From assembly GCF_026107645.2 (NCBI RefSeq), contig NZ_JAPCHV010000003.1:124001-188000 (forward strand): 64,000 nucleotides of DNA, in the 5' to 3' direction. Shown here in pieces: positions 7,097 to 15,229 of the stretch; the stretch's first letter is position 1, and each line of letters begins with the position of its first letter. The position numbers and the translations under genes were made by a program. Under the pieces are notes generated by a model that saw nothing but the letters and a program-made list of their open reading frames with translations, was not told the DNA's origin and made no database searches. This DNA comes from Flavobacterium sp. MFBS3-15. Its GTDB lineage: Bacteria > Bacteroidota > Bacteroidia > Flavobacteriales > Flavobacteriaceae.

Positions 7097-8257
7097 TTAA
7101 ACCCTCTTATAGCTCGCCTGCATGGTGGTGCCTTTGCCCACTTCGGAGGCCAGTACTTTTATCTTGCCTTTGTGGTATTCCTCCACAATGCGGCGGGTTA
7201 GCGAAAGCCCAAGCCCCCAGCCCCGTCGCTTGGTGGTAAAGCCCGGTTCGAACACTTTTTTAAACTGCGCCTTGGGTATGCCCTTGCCGCTGTCGGACAC
7301 TTTTATCTTCACGAATTTTTCGCGTTCTTCCACCACCACGTCCAGGCGGCCTTTGCCTTTCATGGCATCTATGGCGTTCTTCACGAGGTTTTCAATCGTC
7401 CAGCTGTGCAGCTCGGGGTTGAGCATTACCATCACCGGATGGTTGGGCGAACGGAAATTGAACTCCACCTGGCTCGATGCCCGTGCCCTCAGGTAATCAA
7501 AGGCGTTTTCGGTCTCGGCCACAATATCCCGCTCTTCCAGTACCGGCTCCGACCCTATTTTCGAGAAGCGTTCGGCTATGGTCTGCAGGCGGTTCACATC
7601 TTTTTCTATTTCCTCAACGGTGGTTTCATCCACATTATCGGCCTTCATGATCTCTATCCATCCTAATAAAGAAGACAGCGGCGTACCTATCTGGTGGGCG
7701 GTTTCCTTGGCCATACCGGCCCACAGGCGGCTTTGCGCACCCATTTTTGAAGCACGGTAAAAGTTATACACCACCGCCCCGAAAAGCACGATGATGAGCA
7801 CGAGTGCCACGGGATAATATTTGAGTACACTAAGCATGACAGAGTTGCCATAGTAGATATATTGTACCTCACCCAAATATTCGATCTTTAGGGCTGAGTT
7901 TGTGGATTTGAATTCTTCGAGCAATTTATAGGCACGGATGGAATCTTTAACGACATCGTCTTTTATTATTACTTCGTCGATATTCCTTGCCTTTCGGATA
8001 ATTCCTTTTCCATCTGTCAATATGGTTGGTATGGTCGTATTGCCTTGGGTAATGGAATTTATCAGGTCAAACGTTTTATCTTCCGTTTCACTGGATAAAG
8101 CCTCGGTGGCATTTGCCCAAAGTTGCATCTTTTCCCTTTCATCCACTTTAAACCTCTGGAAAAGGAAGTAGGTGTTCCATACGATCAGTATAACGATAAG
8201 AAAAGAAGCGATGATGATGAACCAGCGGGTAAAGCTTCTTTTGTCGATAATTTGCAT
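7097..8257 (-). CDS. Sensor histidine kinase, membrane-bound
   Basis: 386 residues from the ATG at 8257, placed so that the first membrane helix (about 12-34) has a short basic N-terminus. A periplasmic sensor region (about 35-147) is followed by a second helix (149-166). His188 lies in the H-box HQIGTPLSS, a Bacteroidota variant of HELRTP. N-box NAIDAM (294-299), G1 DSGKGI (322-327) and G2 GWGLGLSL are intact, so it should be active. No HAMP or PAS domain is evident and no response regulator is adjacent, making it an orphan. It is divergent from the flavin reductase gene. Confidence 0.9.
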   Translation of the reverse strand: MQIIDKRSFTRWFIIIASFLIVILIVWNTYFLFQRFKVDEREKMQLWANATEALSSETEDKTFDLINSITQGNTTIPTILTDGKGIIRKARNIDEVIIKDDVVKDSIRAYKLLEEFKSTNSALKIEYLGEVQYIYYGNSVMLSVLKYYPVALVLIIVLFGAVVYNFYRASKMGAQSRLWAGMAKETAHQIGTPLSSLLGWIEIMKADNVDETTVEEIEKDVNRLQTIAERFSKIGSEPVLEERDIVAETENAFDYLRARASSQVEFNFRSPNHPVMVMLNPELHSWTIENLVKNAIDAMKGKGRLDVVVEEREKFVKIKVSDSGKGIPKAQFKKVFEPGFTTKRRGWGLGLSLTRRIVEEYHKGKIKVLASEVGKGTTMQASYKRV

Positions 8258-8488
8258 AAGCGGTATTTTGTGGCTTAAAGATACTAAAAAGTTGAGTAAG
8301 GGTAGCTGTTTGTCGGCACATGGAACAATTATGAAACAAATCTGAACCTGCCGCATTATTTGTCCACAATGAGATACAAAACGATGCGATACAGGGGTAC
8401 AATTTTCAACAGGCATAACGCCTTTTTGGCTGTTAATATTTTGTGGTTTTTGGCGGGATTAAAACTGTGCTGCATCCCTCCAAACGAC

Positions 8489-8496
8489 TATCTTTG
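8489..8496 (+). promoter_or_regulatory. -7 box of the flavin reductase gene
   Basis: TATCTTTG, 19 nt before the ATG at 8516, implying a leader of about 13 nt. No clear TTG lies at the expected distance upstream. Confidence 0.5.
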
Positions 8497-8515
8497 TGAA
8501 AACAACAGACCCGAA

Positions 8516-9400
8516 ATGTTCAGTATTGACCCAAAAGAAATGCCCACGGCCAAATTCCAGGGCTATATGCAGGGGGCGGTAGGGCCCAGGCCCATCGCTT
8601 TTGCCAGCACGCTCGACAGGAATGGCGTGCCCAACCTGTCGCCTTTCAGCTTTTTCAATGCATTCAGCTCCAACCCGCCCGTACTGGTGTTTTCGCCGGC
8701 ACGCAGGGTGCGCGACAATACCATCAAGCATACGCTGATCAATGCTGAGCTGAACCGTGAGGTGGTGATCAACGTGGTGAACCACGACATCGTGCAGCAG
8801 GCATCATTGTCCAGCACCGAGTATGCCGATGGCGTGAATGAGTTTGAGAAAGCGGGACTGACGATGCTGCCGTCGGACATTGTGAAGCCCTTCAGGGTAA
8901 AAGAGTCGCCGGTGCAGTTTGAATGCAAAGTGCTCGAGATCGTAAGCCTGGGCACCGAAGGCGGGGCGGGCAACCTGATCATCTGCGAAATCCTGAAAAT
9001 GCACATCAACGAAGATGTACTGACCCCGAACGGCGAAGCCATCGACCAGCACAAGATCGACCTGGTGGCGCGCATGGGGGGCAACTGGTACAGCCGTGCC
9101 AATGCCGGCCTTTTTGAAGTGGAAAAACCGCTCACCACACTGGGCATAGGGGTAGATGCCATTCCGGCCTTTGTAAAGGAAAGCGGCATTTTCAACGGTA
9201 ATGACCTGGGGAAACTTGGCAACGTGGAAACCTTGCCTACCGACGTGGAAGTTGCTATATTTGTAAAAGGCAGCTTTGAGATGAAAGCGGTATTGAGCGC
9301 TGACGATGAGCAGAAAAAGCTGGCGATGGCCAAGGACCTGCTCGACAATAACAAGGTGGCAGAAGCCTGGAAGGTACTGCTCGCACAAAAAGATTTTTAA
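8516..9400 (+). CDS. Flavin reductase-like FMN-binding split-barrel protein
   Basis: 294 residues. The open frame runs 156 nt further upstream, but the ATG at 8516 gives the family N-terminus (MFSIDPKEMPTAKFQGYMQG) and sits just after a -7 box. GPRPIAFASTLDRNGVPNLSPFSFFN is the FMN-binding core of the flavin reductase/flavoredoxin family, and residues about 20-200 form the split barrel. The C-terminal 80 residues look helical. It would bind FMN and act in the cytoplasm as an oxidoreductase; the substrate is unknown. Confidence 0.88.
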   Translation: MFSIDPKEMPTAKFQGYMQGAVGPRPIAFASTLDRNGVPNLSPFSFFNAFSSNPPVLVFSPARRVRDNTIKHTLINAELNREVVINVVNHDIVQQASLSSTEYADGVNEFEKAGLTMLPSDIVKPFRVKESPVQFECKVLEIVSLGTEGGAGNLIICEILKMHINEDVLTPNGEAIDQHKIDLVARMGGNWYSRANAGLFEVEKPLTTLGIGVDAIPAFVKESGIFNGNDLGKLGNVETLPTDVEVAIFVKGSFEMKAVLSADDEQKKLAMAKDLLDNNKVAEAWKVLLAQKDF

Positions 9401-9452
9401 TTATTTACTAACGATAGCTGCCCGGTGAGGCAGAAAATTAAAACAGACAATT

Positions 9453-9857
9453 ATGGAAGTTTCAGGAAGGATCAAGATGATTGACGAAACCAAAGCCTTT
9501 GGCGCCAACGGTTTCAGGAAGAGGGAAATGGTGGTGACTACCGATGAGCAGTACCCACAGCACATCATGATAGAGTTTACGCAGGACAAATGCGACCTGC
9601 TGAACAACTACAGGCCGGGCGAGCCGGTAAAGGTTTCGATAAACCTTAGGGGCCGCGAGTGGGTAAACCCACAGGGGGAGACAAAATACTTCAACTCGAT
9701 ACAGGGCTGGAGGATAGAGAAGCTGCAGCCTGAAGCTCCGGCAGCAGGGGCGCCGGCACCGCAATACCAACAGCAAACGCCGCCGCAACAGCAGTACGAC
9801 CAGTTCCAGCCGGCAACGAACTTTAAAGAGGAAGAGCACGACGACCTGCCTTTTTAA
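9453..9857 (+). CDS. DUF3127 protein with SSB-like C-terminal tip
   Basis: 134 residues. The N-terminal 90 residues match my recollection of DUF3127, a small OB-like domain (MEVSGRIKMIDETKAFGANG, then QHIMIEFTQDKCDLL). A Pro/Gln/Ala linker (about 92-122) leads to EEEHDDLPF. That acidic tail ending in Pro-Phe matches the tip with which single-stranded DNA-binding proteins recruit repair and replication partners. A DNA-maintenance role is therefore plausible, but no function is established. It follows the flavin reductase after 52 bp and precedes a terminator. Confidence 0.85.
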   Translation: MEVSGRIKMIDETKAFGANGFRKREMVVTTDEQYPQHIMIEFTQDKCDLLNNYRPGEPVKVSINLRGREWVNPQGETKYFNSIQGWRIEKLQPEAPAAGAPAPQYQQQTPPQQQYDQFQPATNFKEEEHDDLPF

Positions 9858-9884
9858 AATTCCAAGTTCCAAATAACAAATAAC

Positions 9885-9921
9885 AAATCCCAGGGCCGTA
9901 AAAGGTGTCCGGGATTTTTAT
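9885..9921 (+). terminator. Terminator after the DUF3127 gene
   Basis: AAATCCC (9885-9891) pairs with GGGATTT (9911-9917), with weaker pairing in the loop, then TTATTTATT. It also faces the convergent gene at 9940. Confidence 0.6.
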
Positions 9922-9939
9922 TTATTGTGGTATCTTCGT

Positions 9940-10560
9940 TTACTGCTCAATGGTTACTGTAAGTTCAAAGGCATAAGGTCCGTGGGCTTGCAGCCATTTT
10001 TCGCTCTTAGGGTTATATATCAAGGTTTTGTGATTTTTATTTTCTTTACAACTACAGTCCACTTCAAAATCTGTTGCCTTTGAATTCTCTTTTTTGACTT
10101 TGCGCAGGGCAACATATATTCCAGTTTCATTTCTCACTTGTAAATCAGACACATCAATATTCATTTTGCCGGAATGGCTGCCCGGTACTAAAAAAGTTTT
10201 TGACCCAAGCTTTTCTCCGGGATCACCATTGGCCTTTACATCATACAAATTCAATTCTATTTCGGTATCTGCATACTTCCCTTTGTCGTCTCGTTTGGCA
10301 GAGTGATTAAACTCAAATCGCAAAGATTTTATCATTCCTCTCGGCATATCGTAAGCCATCGTCGCTGTTTCATAAACGCTGGAGAGATTATCATAGAAAG
10401 TGCAAATGCCTCGTCGGAATTTGTAGGATATTTGTCTGCCATTCTTTTTTTTTTCATTGACCACTACTTCCTTCATTTGTATGGTGTCTTTTTCCATATC
10501 AATGTTTTGGGCCGAGGCAGAAAGACTGAAAAGAAAAAGGATAAAAAGGATATTTTTCAT
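9940..10560 (-). CDS. Secreted protein of the DTIQxxEVVV family, member 1
   Basis: 206 residues with a Sec signal peptide (MKNILFILFLFSLSASAQ) and no lipobox, so periplasmic or secreted. The mature N-terminus carries MEKDTIQMKEVVV, resembling the segment before the plug of TonB-dependent receptors, followed by a Lys-rich stretch. The rest looks beta-rich, with a Cys pair (CSC). The gene at 10642-11265 shares this N-terminus and its general plan, and the cassette gene at 24232-24906 is a third, diverged member. AT-richer than its neighbours. Function unknown. Confidence 0.82.
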   Translation of the reverse strand: MKNILFILFLFSLSASAQNIDMEKDTIQMKEVVVNEKKKNGRQISYKFRRGICTFYDNLSSVYETATMAYDMPRGMIKSLRFEFNHSAKRDDKGKYADTEIELNLYDVKANGDPGEKLGSKTFLVPGSHSGKMNIDVSDLQVRNETGIYVALRKVKKENSKATDFEVDCSCKENKNHKTLIYNPKSEKWLQAHGPYAFELTVTIEQ

Positions 10561-10604
10561 AGTTCAACTGTATGTGGGAATGCTGAATTGCCTGAAGTTT
10601 TTTC

Positions 10605-10633
10605 CAAATATAGGCTAAAAAGCTGAGAAGCAA
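10605..10633 (-). promoter_or_regulatory. Promoter of the 9940-10560 gene
   Basis: On the minus strand TTG (10633-10631), 18 bp, then TATATTTG (10612-10605). A good Bacteroidota match, about 45 nt before the start codon. Confidence 0.7.
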
Positions 10634-10641
10634 TTGGTATT

Positions 10642-11265
10642 TTACCTATCCAAAACCACCCGTACATCTACCCGCATACCGGCGCATACCCAGCGGCGTT
10701 CCCACGGGGCGCTTTCGGAGGTGCGGGCAAGGGTCATGAACTTGTCGTGGCCGCTGCACATGCAGTCGAAATACAGGTCATCAATCTCCTCCGGCCCGGA
10801 TTCCTTTATCAATCCTATGAATAGTTTGCTTTCGCTTTTCAGGTCCAGCCCGGCAATGTTAATGCTGATTTTTCCTTTGGCTTTTTCATCCATGATGAGC
10901 GCTTTGCTGTCGTAGGCAATGCGCCTGCCGGGCTGGCCGTTTTCGTCTACGGTATAAATGAGCACCCCGAAAGTAGCGCGTTCGCTGTGTTCCTTCTTAT
11001 TGTCAAATATCCCGTTGAAATAAAAGGTAACCGATTCCAGCGACCCTGCCGGAATGCCCTCTGCCAGGGTCACGATCTCACCGGCATCCTTAAAAGGTTC
11101 GGGTGAATAGCAGGGCCCGGTGAGGCGCAGGGTTTTCATTTTGAGCTTTTTCCCTTTGCTTACCACCACTTCTTCCATGTAAATAGTGTCCTTTTCCATG
11201 TTGACAAAGTTCTGCGCCGTTGCGGGAACGCCCCAAAAGATAAAGAGGAAAAGGAAATATTTCAT
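10642..11265 (-). CDS. Secreted protein of the DTIQxxEVVV family, member 2
   Basis: 207 residues from the ATG at 11265 (MKYFLFLFIFWGVPATAQ, signal peptide). An ATG three codons upstream at 11274 is equally possible. The mature N-terminus VNMEKDTIYMEEVVV matches the neighbour at 9940-10560, followed by a Lys-rich run, and a Cys pair (CMC) lies near residue 170. The two genes are tandem paralogues in the same orientation, separated by 81 bp that holds a separate promoter for the second. No known family recognised. Confidence 0.82.
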   Translation of the reverse strand: MKYFLFLFIFWGVPATAQNFVNMEKDTIYMEEVVVSKGKKLKMKTLRLTGPCYSPEPFKDAGEIVTLAEGIPAGSLESVTFYFNGIFDNKKEHSERATFGVLIYTVDENGQPGRRIAYDSKALIMDEKAKGKISINIAGLDLKSESKLFIGLIKESGPEEIDDLYFDCMCSGHDKFMTLARTSESAPWERRWVCAGMRVDVRVVLDR

Positions 11266-11316
11266 GTGTTGCATCCGTTTAATAGGCGAAGGTAAAAAAT
11301 CATTTTGTGGGGCGGG

Positions 11317-11350
11317 TTGTTTTAACTTTAATTTTCAATGCCTAACTTTG
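11317..11350 (+). promoter_or_regulatory. aat promoter
   Basis: TTG (11317-11319), 23 bp, TAACTTTG (11343-11350), then 26 nt to the start codon. Confidence 0.6.
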
Positions 11351-11376
11351 ATATGCCTTATTATAAAAAATAACGG

Positions 11377-12024
11377 ATGTACTTCCTTTCACGTGAACTC
11401 TATTTCCCCCCAGTGGACGAAGCATCGCCCGAAGGCATTGTAGCCATTGGCGGCGACCTCTCTGCTGAGCGGCTACTGCTGGCTTACCAAAGCGGGATAT
11501 TCCCCTGGTTTGAGGACGATGAGCCCATACTGTGGTGGAGCCCGCCCGAGCGCATGGTGCTGTTTTTCGACGAGCTGAAAATTTCCAAGAGCATGCGCAA
11601 CATTATGAACAGGGGCATTTTCTCGGTGAGCTTTGACCTTGCCTTTCAGGAGGTTATAGCCAATTGCCGCGACATAAAGCGCCACGGGCAGAACGGTACC
11701 TGGATTACCGCCGATATGGCCGAAGCCTATTGCAGGCTGCATGAGCTGGGCCATGCCAAATCGGTAGAGGTGTGGCAGGGCGACGAGCTGGTGGGCGGGC
11801 TGTACGGCATCGACCAGGGGCACGTATTCTGTGGGGAGAGTATGTTTTCCAAAGTACCGAATGCCAGCAAGATAGCCTTCATTGCACTGTGCAAAAAGCT
11901 GCAGCTCGAAAACTACAAATTGCTCGACTGCCAGGTACACAACGACCACCTTGAGAGCCTTGGGGCAAGGGAGATAGAACGTGATGATTTTATGGCCATT
12001 TTGAAGAATTCAGGGGGATTTTGA
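11377..12024 (+). CDS. aat: Leucyl/phenylalanyl-tRNA-protein transferase
   Basis: 215 residues, the normal length. The enzyme adds Leu or Phe from charged tRNA to proteins with N-terminal Arg or Lys, marking them for ClpS/ClpAP in the N-end rule pathway. Diagnostic motifs are present: GGDLSAERLLLAYQSGIFPW, WWSPPERMV, HGQNGTWIT, and HVFCGESMFSKVPNASK. Cytoplasmic, GNAT-like fold. It is monocistronic with its own promoter. Confidence 0.97.
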   Translation: MYFLSRELYFPPVDEASPEGIVAIGGDLSAERLLLAYQSGIFPWFEDDEPILWWSPPERMVLFFDELKISKSMRNIMNRGIFSVSFDLAFQEVIANCRDIKRHGQNGTWITADMAEAYCRLHELGHAKSVEVWQGDELVGGLYGIDQGHVFCGESMFSKVPNASKIAFIALCKKLQLENYKLLDCQVHNDHLESLGAREIERDDFMAILKNSGGF

Positions 12025-12140
12025 GGAGCCGGTTAGGGGATTTTATAACCCCGCCATGATGATTTTAGGGTATACCCAGGGGTATTTTTGATGCCATCGT
12101 TTGCGATAAGCTTAAAACTAACTTTTATAAAGACCATAAA

Positions 12141-12491
12141 ATGGATGCCGCTAAAGAAAATTTGATCCACAAGGCCTATGCAGCCTTTAATTCCCGCGAC
12201 ATTGATGCGGCCCTTTCCACTTTCCATCCGGAGGTTGAATGGCCCAAAGCTTTTGAGGGTGGCTACGTCCGGGGTCATGAAGCGATACGGGACTATTGGA
12301 CCCGGCAATGGGGTGAGATAAACCCCAATGTCGACCCGGCCGGAATCAGCGAAAGGGATAATGGCACCATAGAGGTGACGGTACACCAGCTTGTAAAGGA
12401 CCTGCAGGGCGGGGTACTGTTCGACGGCACCGTAAAGCATATTTATACGGTGCAGGACGGCCTGCTGCGCAAGATGGATATTGAGGGTTAA
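12141..12491 (+). CDS. NTF2/SnoaL-like small protein
   Basis: 116 residues, cytoplasmic. The plan AAFNSRDIDAALSTFHPEVEW, then GHEAIRDYW and a terminal beta-sheet, is that of the nuclear-transport-factor-2-like (SnoaL) fold, a cone-shaped barrel used by many small enzymes and binding proteins. No catalytic set can be assigned. It is free-standing between aat and a convergent lipoprotein gene. Confidence 0.82.
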   Translation: MDAAKENLIHKAYAAFNSRDIDAALSTFHPEVEWPKAFEGGYVRGHEAIRDYWTRQWGEINPNVDPAGISERDNGTIEVTVHQLVKDLQGGVLFDGTVKHIYTVQDGLLRKMDIEG

Positions 12492-12537
12492 AATGACCTT
12501 TGCAGGGCGTCATCAAAGACGGGCAAAAAGTAAATGC

Positions 12538-12567
12538 AAAAGGGCTGTCCTTAACGGGCAGCCCTTT
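12538..12567. terminator. Bidirectional terminator between convergent genes
   Basis: AAAGGGCTG (12539-12547) pairs with CAGCCCTTT (12559-12567). It lies between the NTF2-like gene and the convergent lipoprotein gene. Confidence 0.75.
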
Positions 12568-12590
12568 ACTATTTGATAGCAGGGAATTGC

Positions 12591-13160
12591 TTATTTTACT
12601 TTAGCAGAGCTTCTTACAGCTTCATACATTTTTTCTGCAGCTTCCTTTGTGCCGGCAACCGCACCTGTAGCATGGTTGTGGATTACGTAGCAACCCTCGC
12701 CTTTGGCTTTCACTATAACATAAAACCTGTATTGGGCGTCAAAGCCTTCGGTAGCAAGTTCTTCATACATAAAGCCGTTTTCGTCTTCTTTCAGCATTTT
12801 GGTGCTGTCTCCACCTGTATTTTGCGCTTTGAACCTTTTAAGGGCTTCTTCGATGGTGTTTTCAAAAGCGGTACTAACAGTAAGGCCGGTATCTTCGTTT
12901 ATGGTAACCGTAAGGTCTTCAGGGTTAATCTCGCTTAGGCCGATTTTTGCTGTTTTAGGCAGTTTTACCAGGATAGGGTACTCTTTTTTTGTAGTGCTCA
13001 GGTCGGTTTCAACCCAGTCAGCTTCGTTAAAAACATACGCTACAGCAGGTGTTTCGGTTGTTGCTTCAGTGGTTTCGGCATTTGTGCCTTCAGAATCTGC
13101 TTTTTGGTTGCAAGATGCCATTACAAGGGCAGCAAGCAACATTTGGAACAGGTTTTTCAT
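12591..13160 (-). CDS. Lipoprotein with NEADWVETDLS motif, second paralogue
   Basis: 189 residues. Lipoprotein signal MKNLFQMLLAALVMASC, then a Thr/Glu-rich linker. FNEADWVETDLS and the ending SSAKVK match the lipoprotein at 1799-2407; both also have an ILVKLPK/IIVKLPK strand. The family is not one I can name. A palindrome close to the LacI-site consensus of the starch locus lies 71 bp upstream (13231-13244), so a regulatory link is possible but unproven. Confidence 0.85.
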   Translation of the reverse strand: MKNLFQMLLAALVMASCNQKADSEGTNAETTEATTETPAVAYVFNEADWVETDLSTTKKEYPILVKLPKTAKIGLSEINPEDLTVTINEDTGLTVSTAFENTIEEALKRFKAQNTGGDSTKMLKEDENGFMYEELATEGFDAQYRFYVIVKAKGEGCYVIHNHATGAVAGTKEAAEKMYEAVRSSAKVK

Positions 13161-13230
13161 TTTAGTTCTTCTAATTGGTTAATAAAAATTGATCAGTGCC
13201 GCAATCAGGTTCGCGGCGGGCGCGAAATTA

Positions 13231-13244
13231 AGAAAACGTTTACG
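13231..13244. promoter_or_regulatory. Possible LacI-type site
   Basis: AGAAAACGTTTACG matches CGAAAACGTTTTCG at 12 of 14 positions. It lies between the lipoprotein gene (minus) and the small secreted-protein gene (plus). Confidence 0.3.
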
Positions 13245-13356
13245 AAAAACAATAATTCCGGTAATTTTTTATAGGCGCTCAACCCCCTTATTGCGCTTCC
13301 TTCTGTTATGGCCAGGCAGTGCAGGGCCGTACGCCTGCCTCCAAAAAATAAAATGG

Positions 13357-13364
13357 TATCTTTG
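13357..13364 (+). promoter_or_regulatory. -7 box giving a possibly leaderless message
   Basis: TATCTTTG ends 5 nt before the ATG at 13370, so transcription would begin at or next to the start codon. No good -33 element seen. Confidence 0.45.
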
Positions 13365-13369
13365 CGCCG

Positions 13370-13738
13370 ATGAAGGCCGCATTGAAACATACCCTGGTTA
13401 TCCTGCTCGCGCTGTGCTACTGCATGGCCGTGGGTGCTGCCGGTAATGGCAATGATTTGGCCGCCGTTTATGACGCATCGGCAGCCGGTGAAACAACCCT
13501 TGTTGCCGGCACGCCCGACAAGCTGGCGGCCCACATTCCGCAGACGGCCTTTGTGGAGGCTTTTGCCAAATACGGACAGCCCCAAAACTTCAAGCTCACG
13601 TTTCACGCTCTTGCGCCTACTCCCCAATTTGCAGGGCACTTTATTCCTAAAACGTTCCGGCAGTATGTCAGGAGGCTGCAGAATGTGCACATCCTCTCGG
13701 TTGCCGACATCATTTATCCTTTCCATTCTTTTTGGTGA
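13370..13738 (+). CDS. Small secreted protein, unknown function
   Basis: 122 residues. The N-terminus MKAALKHTLVILLALCYCMA is a Sec signal, with cleavage likely near VGAAG. The mature part of about 95 residues has no recognised motif and ends in an aromatic tail (IIYPFHSFW). The start is supported by the -7 box five nucleotides upstream. A longer minus-strand frame overlaps it (13205-13789), but that one lacks any sensible start region. Moderate confidence that this is the real gene. Confidence 0.6.
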   Translation: MKAALKHTLVILLALCYCMAVGAAGNGNDLAAVYDASAAGETTLVAGTPDKLAAHIPQTAFVEAFAKYGQPQNFKLTFHALAPTPQFAGHFIPKTFRQYVRRLQNVHILSVADIIYPFHSFW

Positions 13739-13772
13739 TACCCCGGTTTTATTCCGCAATAAAAAACCGTCT

Positions 13773-13932
13773 AAAATCGATTTAACCACATAGCTACATA
13801 GGCATTTCTGTGGCTGGGTAGGTTTGGCTAAAGTAGCGCATAGTGAAGCGACGCTTCATCTATGTGTAAATATGTATCCTCCTGCCTGAAATCACTATGG
13901 AACCTATGTACCTATGTGGTTAAATTGATTTT
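13773..13932. repeat. 160-bp element with 30-bp terminal inverted repeats
   Basis: The left arm (13773-13802) and right arm (13903-13932) are reverse complements at 28 of 30 positions and contain TTAACCACATAG / CTATGTGGTTAA. The interior has further pieces such as GAAGCGACGCTTC. Non-coding, between two genes. The right-arm core recurs at 54939-54960. Resembles a miniature inverted-repeat element. Confidence 0.75.
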
Positions 13933-13991
13933 GGGTGTTCAAAAATAGTACGTGGCAATACACCACTATAACTCAATAATCACAAAAAGAA

Positions 13992-14447
13992 ATGGATCTA
14001 CAAACCACAATAATAGGGGCGGTGCTCATAGCGATTTGCGTTGTACCGTTCGTACTCATAAATAAGAAGAAAAAAGAGAAACAGCAATTGCTGCTTAAGC
14101 AGCTGAAGGCGCAGGCCATAACCTATGGCTGTGCCATAACGCGCCACGACCTTTGGCACAACACCGCGATAGGCATTGACGACAATGAGAAATGCCTGTT
14201 CTTTTTCCGCAGGACGAAAGACGGGGAGGTGCAAAAGCAGGCCCACCTGGCGGGTGTAGACAAGGTATACATTAATGGTGCCGGCAATGCCATTGAAAAG
14301 CTGGAGCTGGTACTGGTACACAACAGCAGCAAAGAGCCCGATACCGTGCTGGAGTTTTATAACAGCGCTACGCTCATGCAGATCAATGCCGAGCTGGAAC
14401 TGGTAAAGAAATGGCAGGGCATTGTTGAGGAGAGCCTGATCAAGTAA
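13992..14447 (+). CDS. Membrane-anchored protein, unknown function
   Basis: 151 residues. One N-terminal membrane helix (about 6-24) followed by a basic run (NKKKKEKQQ), which places the remaining 120 residues in the cytoplasm. That domain has alternating strands (LFFFRRTKDGEVQKQAHLAG) and a C-terminal helix. No family recognised. It ends at a strong terminator shared with the convergent rpmA. Confidence 0.75.
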   Translation: MDLQTTIIGAVLIAICVVPFVLINKKKKEKQQLLLKQLKAQAITYGCAITRHDLWHNTAIGIDDNEKCLFFFRRTKDGEVQKQAHLAGVDKVYINGAGNAIEKLELVLVHNSSKEPDTVLEFYNSATLMQINAELELVKKWQGIVEESLIK

Positions 14448-14458
14448 CCGGCAACTAA

Positions 14459-14486
14459 AAAACCCACTCGATTGAGTGGGTTTTTA
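14459..14486. terminator. Bidirectional terminator, 13992 gene and rplU-rpmA
   Basis: AAACCCACTC-GATT-GAGTGGGTTT with A and T runs on both sides, so it works for both convergent units. Confidence 0.92.
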
Positions 14487-14506
14487 TATTGTGATAAGAC
14501 TATTTC

Positions 14507-14767
14507 TTAAGCTTCGAATGGAACTATAGAAACGAAAGACTTGTTGTCGCCTTTTTTCTGGAACTTAACAACACCGTCAACTTTAGCGTGTAGTGTATGG
14601 TCTTTGCCCATGTACACGTTTTCGCCCGGATTGTGCTTAGAACCTCTCTGCCTTACTATGATGTTACCGGCAATAGCAGCCTGGCCGCCATATATCTTAA
14701 CGCCTAGACGTTTCGACTCCGATTCCCTACCGTTCTTGGAACTACCGACACCTTTCTTGTGAGCCAT
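14507..14767 (-). CDS. rpmA: 50S ribosomal protein L27
   Basis: 86 residues. It begins [20 protein letters not shown], the canonical N-terminus that reaches towards the peptidyl transferase centre. There is no Firmicutes-type N-terminal extension needing cleavage. Second gene of the rplU-rpmA operon, 25 bp after rplU. Confidence 0.98.
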   Translation of the reverse strand: MAHKKGVGSSKNGRESESKRLGVKIYGGQAAIAGNIIVRQRGSKHNPGENVYMGKDHTLHAKVDGVVKFQKKGDNKSFVSIVPFEA

Positions 14768-14792
14768 GATGTTTTGTTTTTAATTGTTAATA

Positions 14793-15167
14793 TTATTCTG
14801 CAGTTTCAGTTGCGTCTGCTTTTTTGGCAGCAGCTTTTTTCTTAGGCGCAGCACCCGCCCCGATGATACCGGAAATCTGGATTTGCGTTAAAGACTGGCG
14901 GTGGCCATTTTTCTTTTTGAAGCCTTTTCTCCTTTTCTTTTTGAAAACGATTACTTTGTCTCCTTTTAAGTGCTGCAGCACTTTGGCTTCTACTGAAGCA
15001 CCTTCTATAGCCGGGGCGCCAAGGGTGATTGTTCCGTTGTCGTCAAGCATAAGTACTTTCGCGAATGTAACCGCGTCGCCTTCTTTGCCTTCCAGACGGT
15101 GAACAAATACCTTTTGGTCTTTGCTAACTTTAAATTGCTGCCCTGCTATCTCTACGATTGCGTACAT
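14793..15167 (-). CDS. rplU: 50S ribosomal protein L21
   Basis: 124 residues. The L21 core (about 1-100) shows MYAIVEIAGQQFKV and the RNA-binding KKKRRKGFKKKNGHRQ segment. A C-terminal extension of about 20 residues (Ala/Lys, then acidic TETAE) exceeds the E. coli length. It is followed by rpmA, and a textbook promoter lies 33 nt upstream. Confidence 0.98.
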   Translation of the reverse strand: MYAIVEIAGQQFKVSKDQKVFVHRLEGKEGDAVTFAKVLMLDDNGTITLGAPAIEGASVEAKVLQHLKGDKVIVFKKKRRKGFKKKNGHRQSLTQIQISGIIGAGAAPKKKAAAKKADATETAE

Positions 15168-15199
15168 AACAATATGGTTTAATTAATTTTTTGAGTGTG

Positions 15200-15229
15200 C
15201 AAATATACAACTTATTATTTATCAGGCAA
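15200..15229 (-). promoter_or_regulatory. rplU-rpmA promoter
   Basis: On the minus strand TTG (15229-15227), 19 bp, TATATTTG (15207-15200). Ideal spacing and -7 sequence for Bacteroidota. Confidence 0.8.

Noticed and set aside
8346..8358. TTTGTCCACAATG, similar to a DnaA box
   Set aside because: A single site with a mismatch, no cluster and no origin-type AT-rich repeats nearby; not evidence for an origin.
13205..13789. 194-codon minus-strand ORF
   Set aside because: It overlaps the small secreted-protein gene and reaches the 13773 repeat. The plus-strand gene has a signal peptide and an adjacent -7 box; this one has neither.
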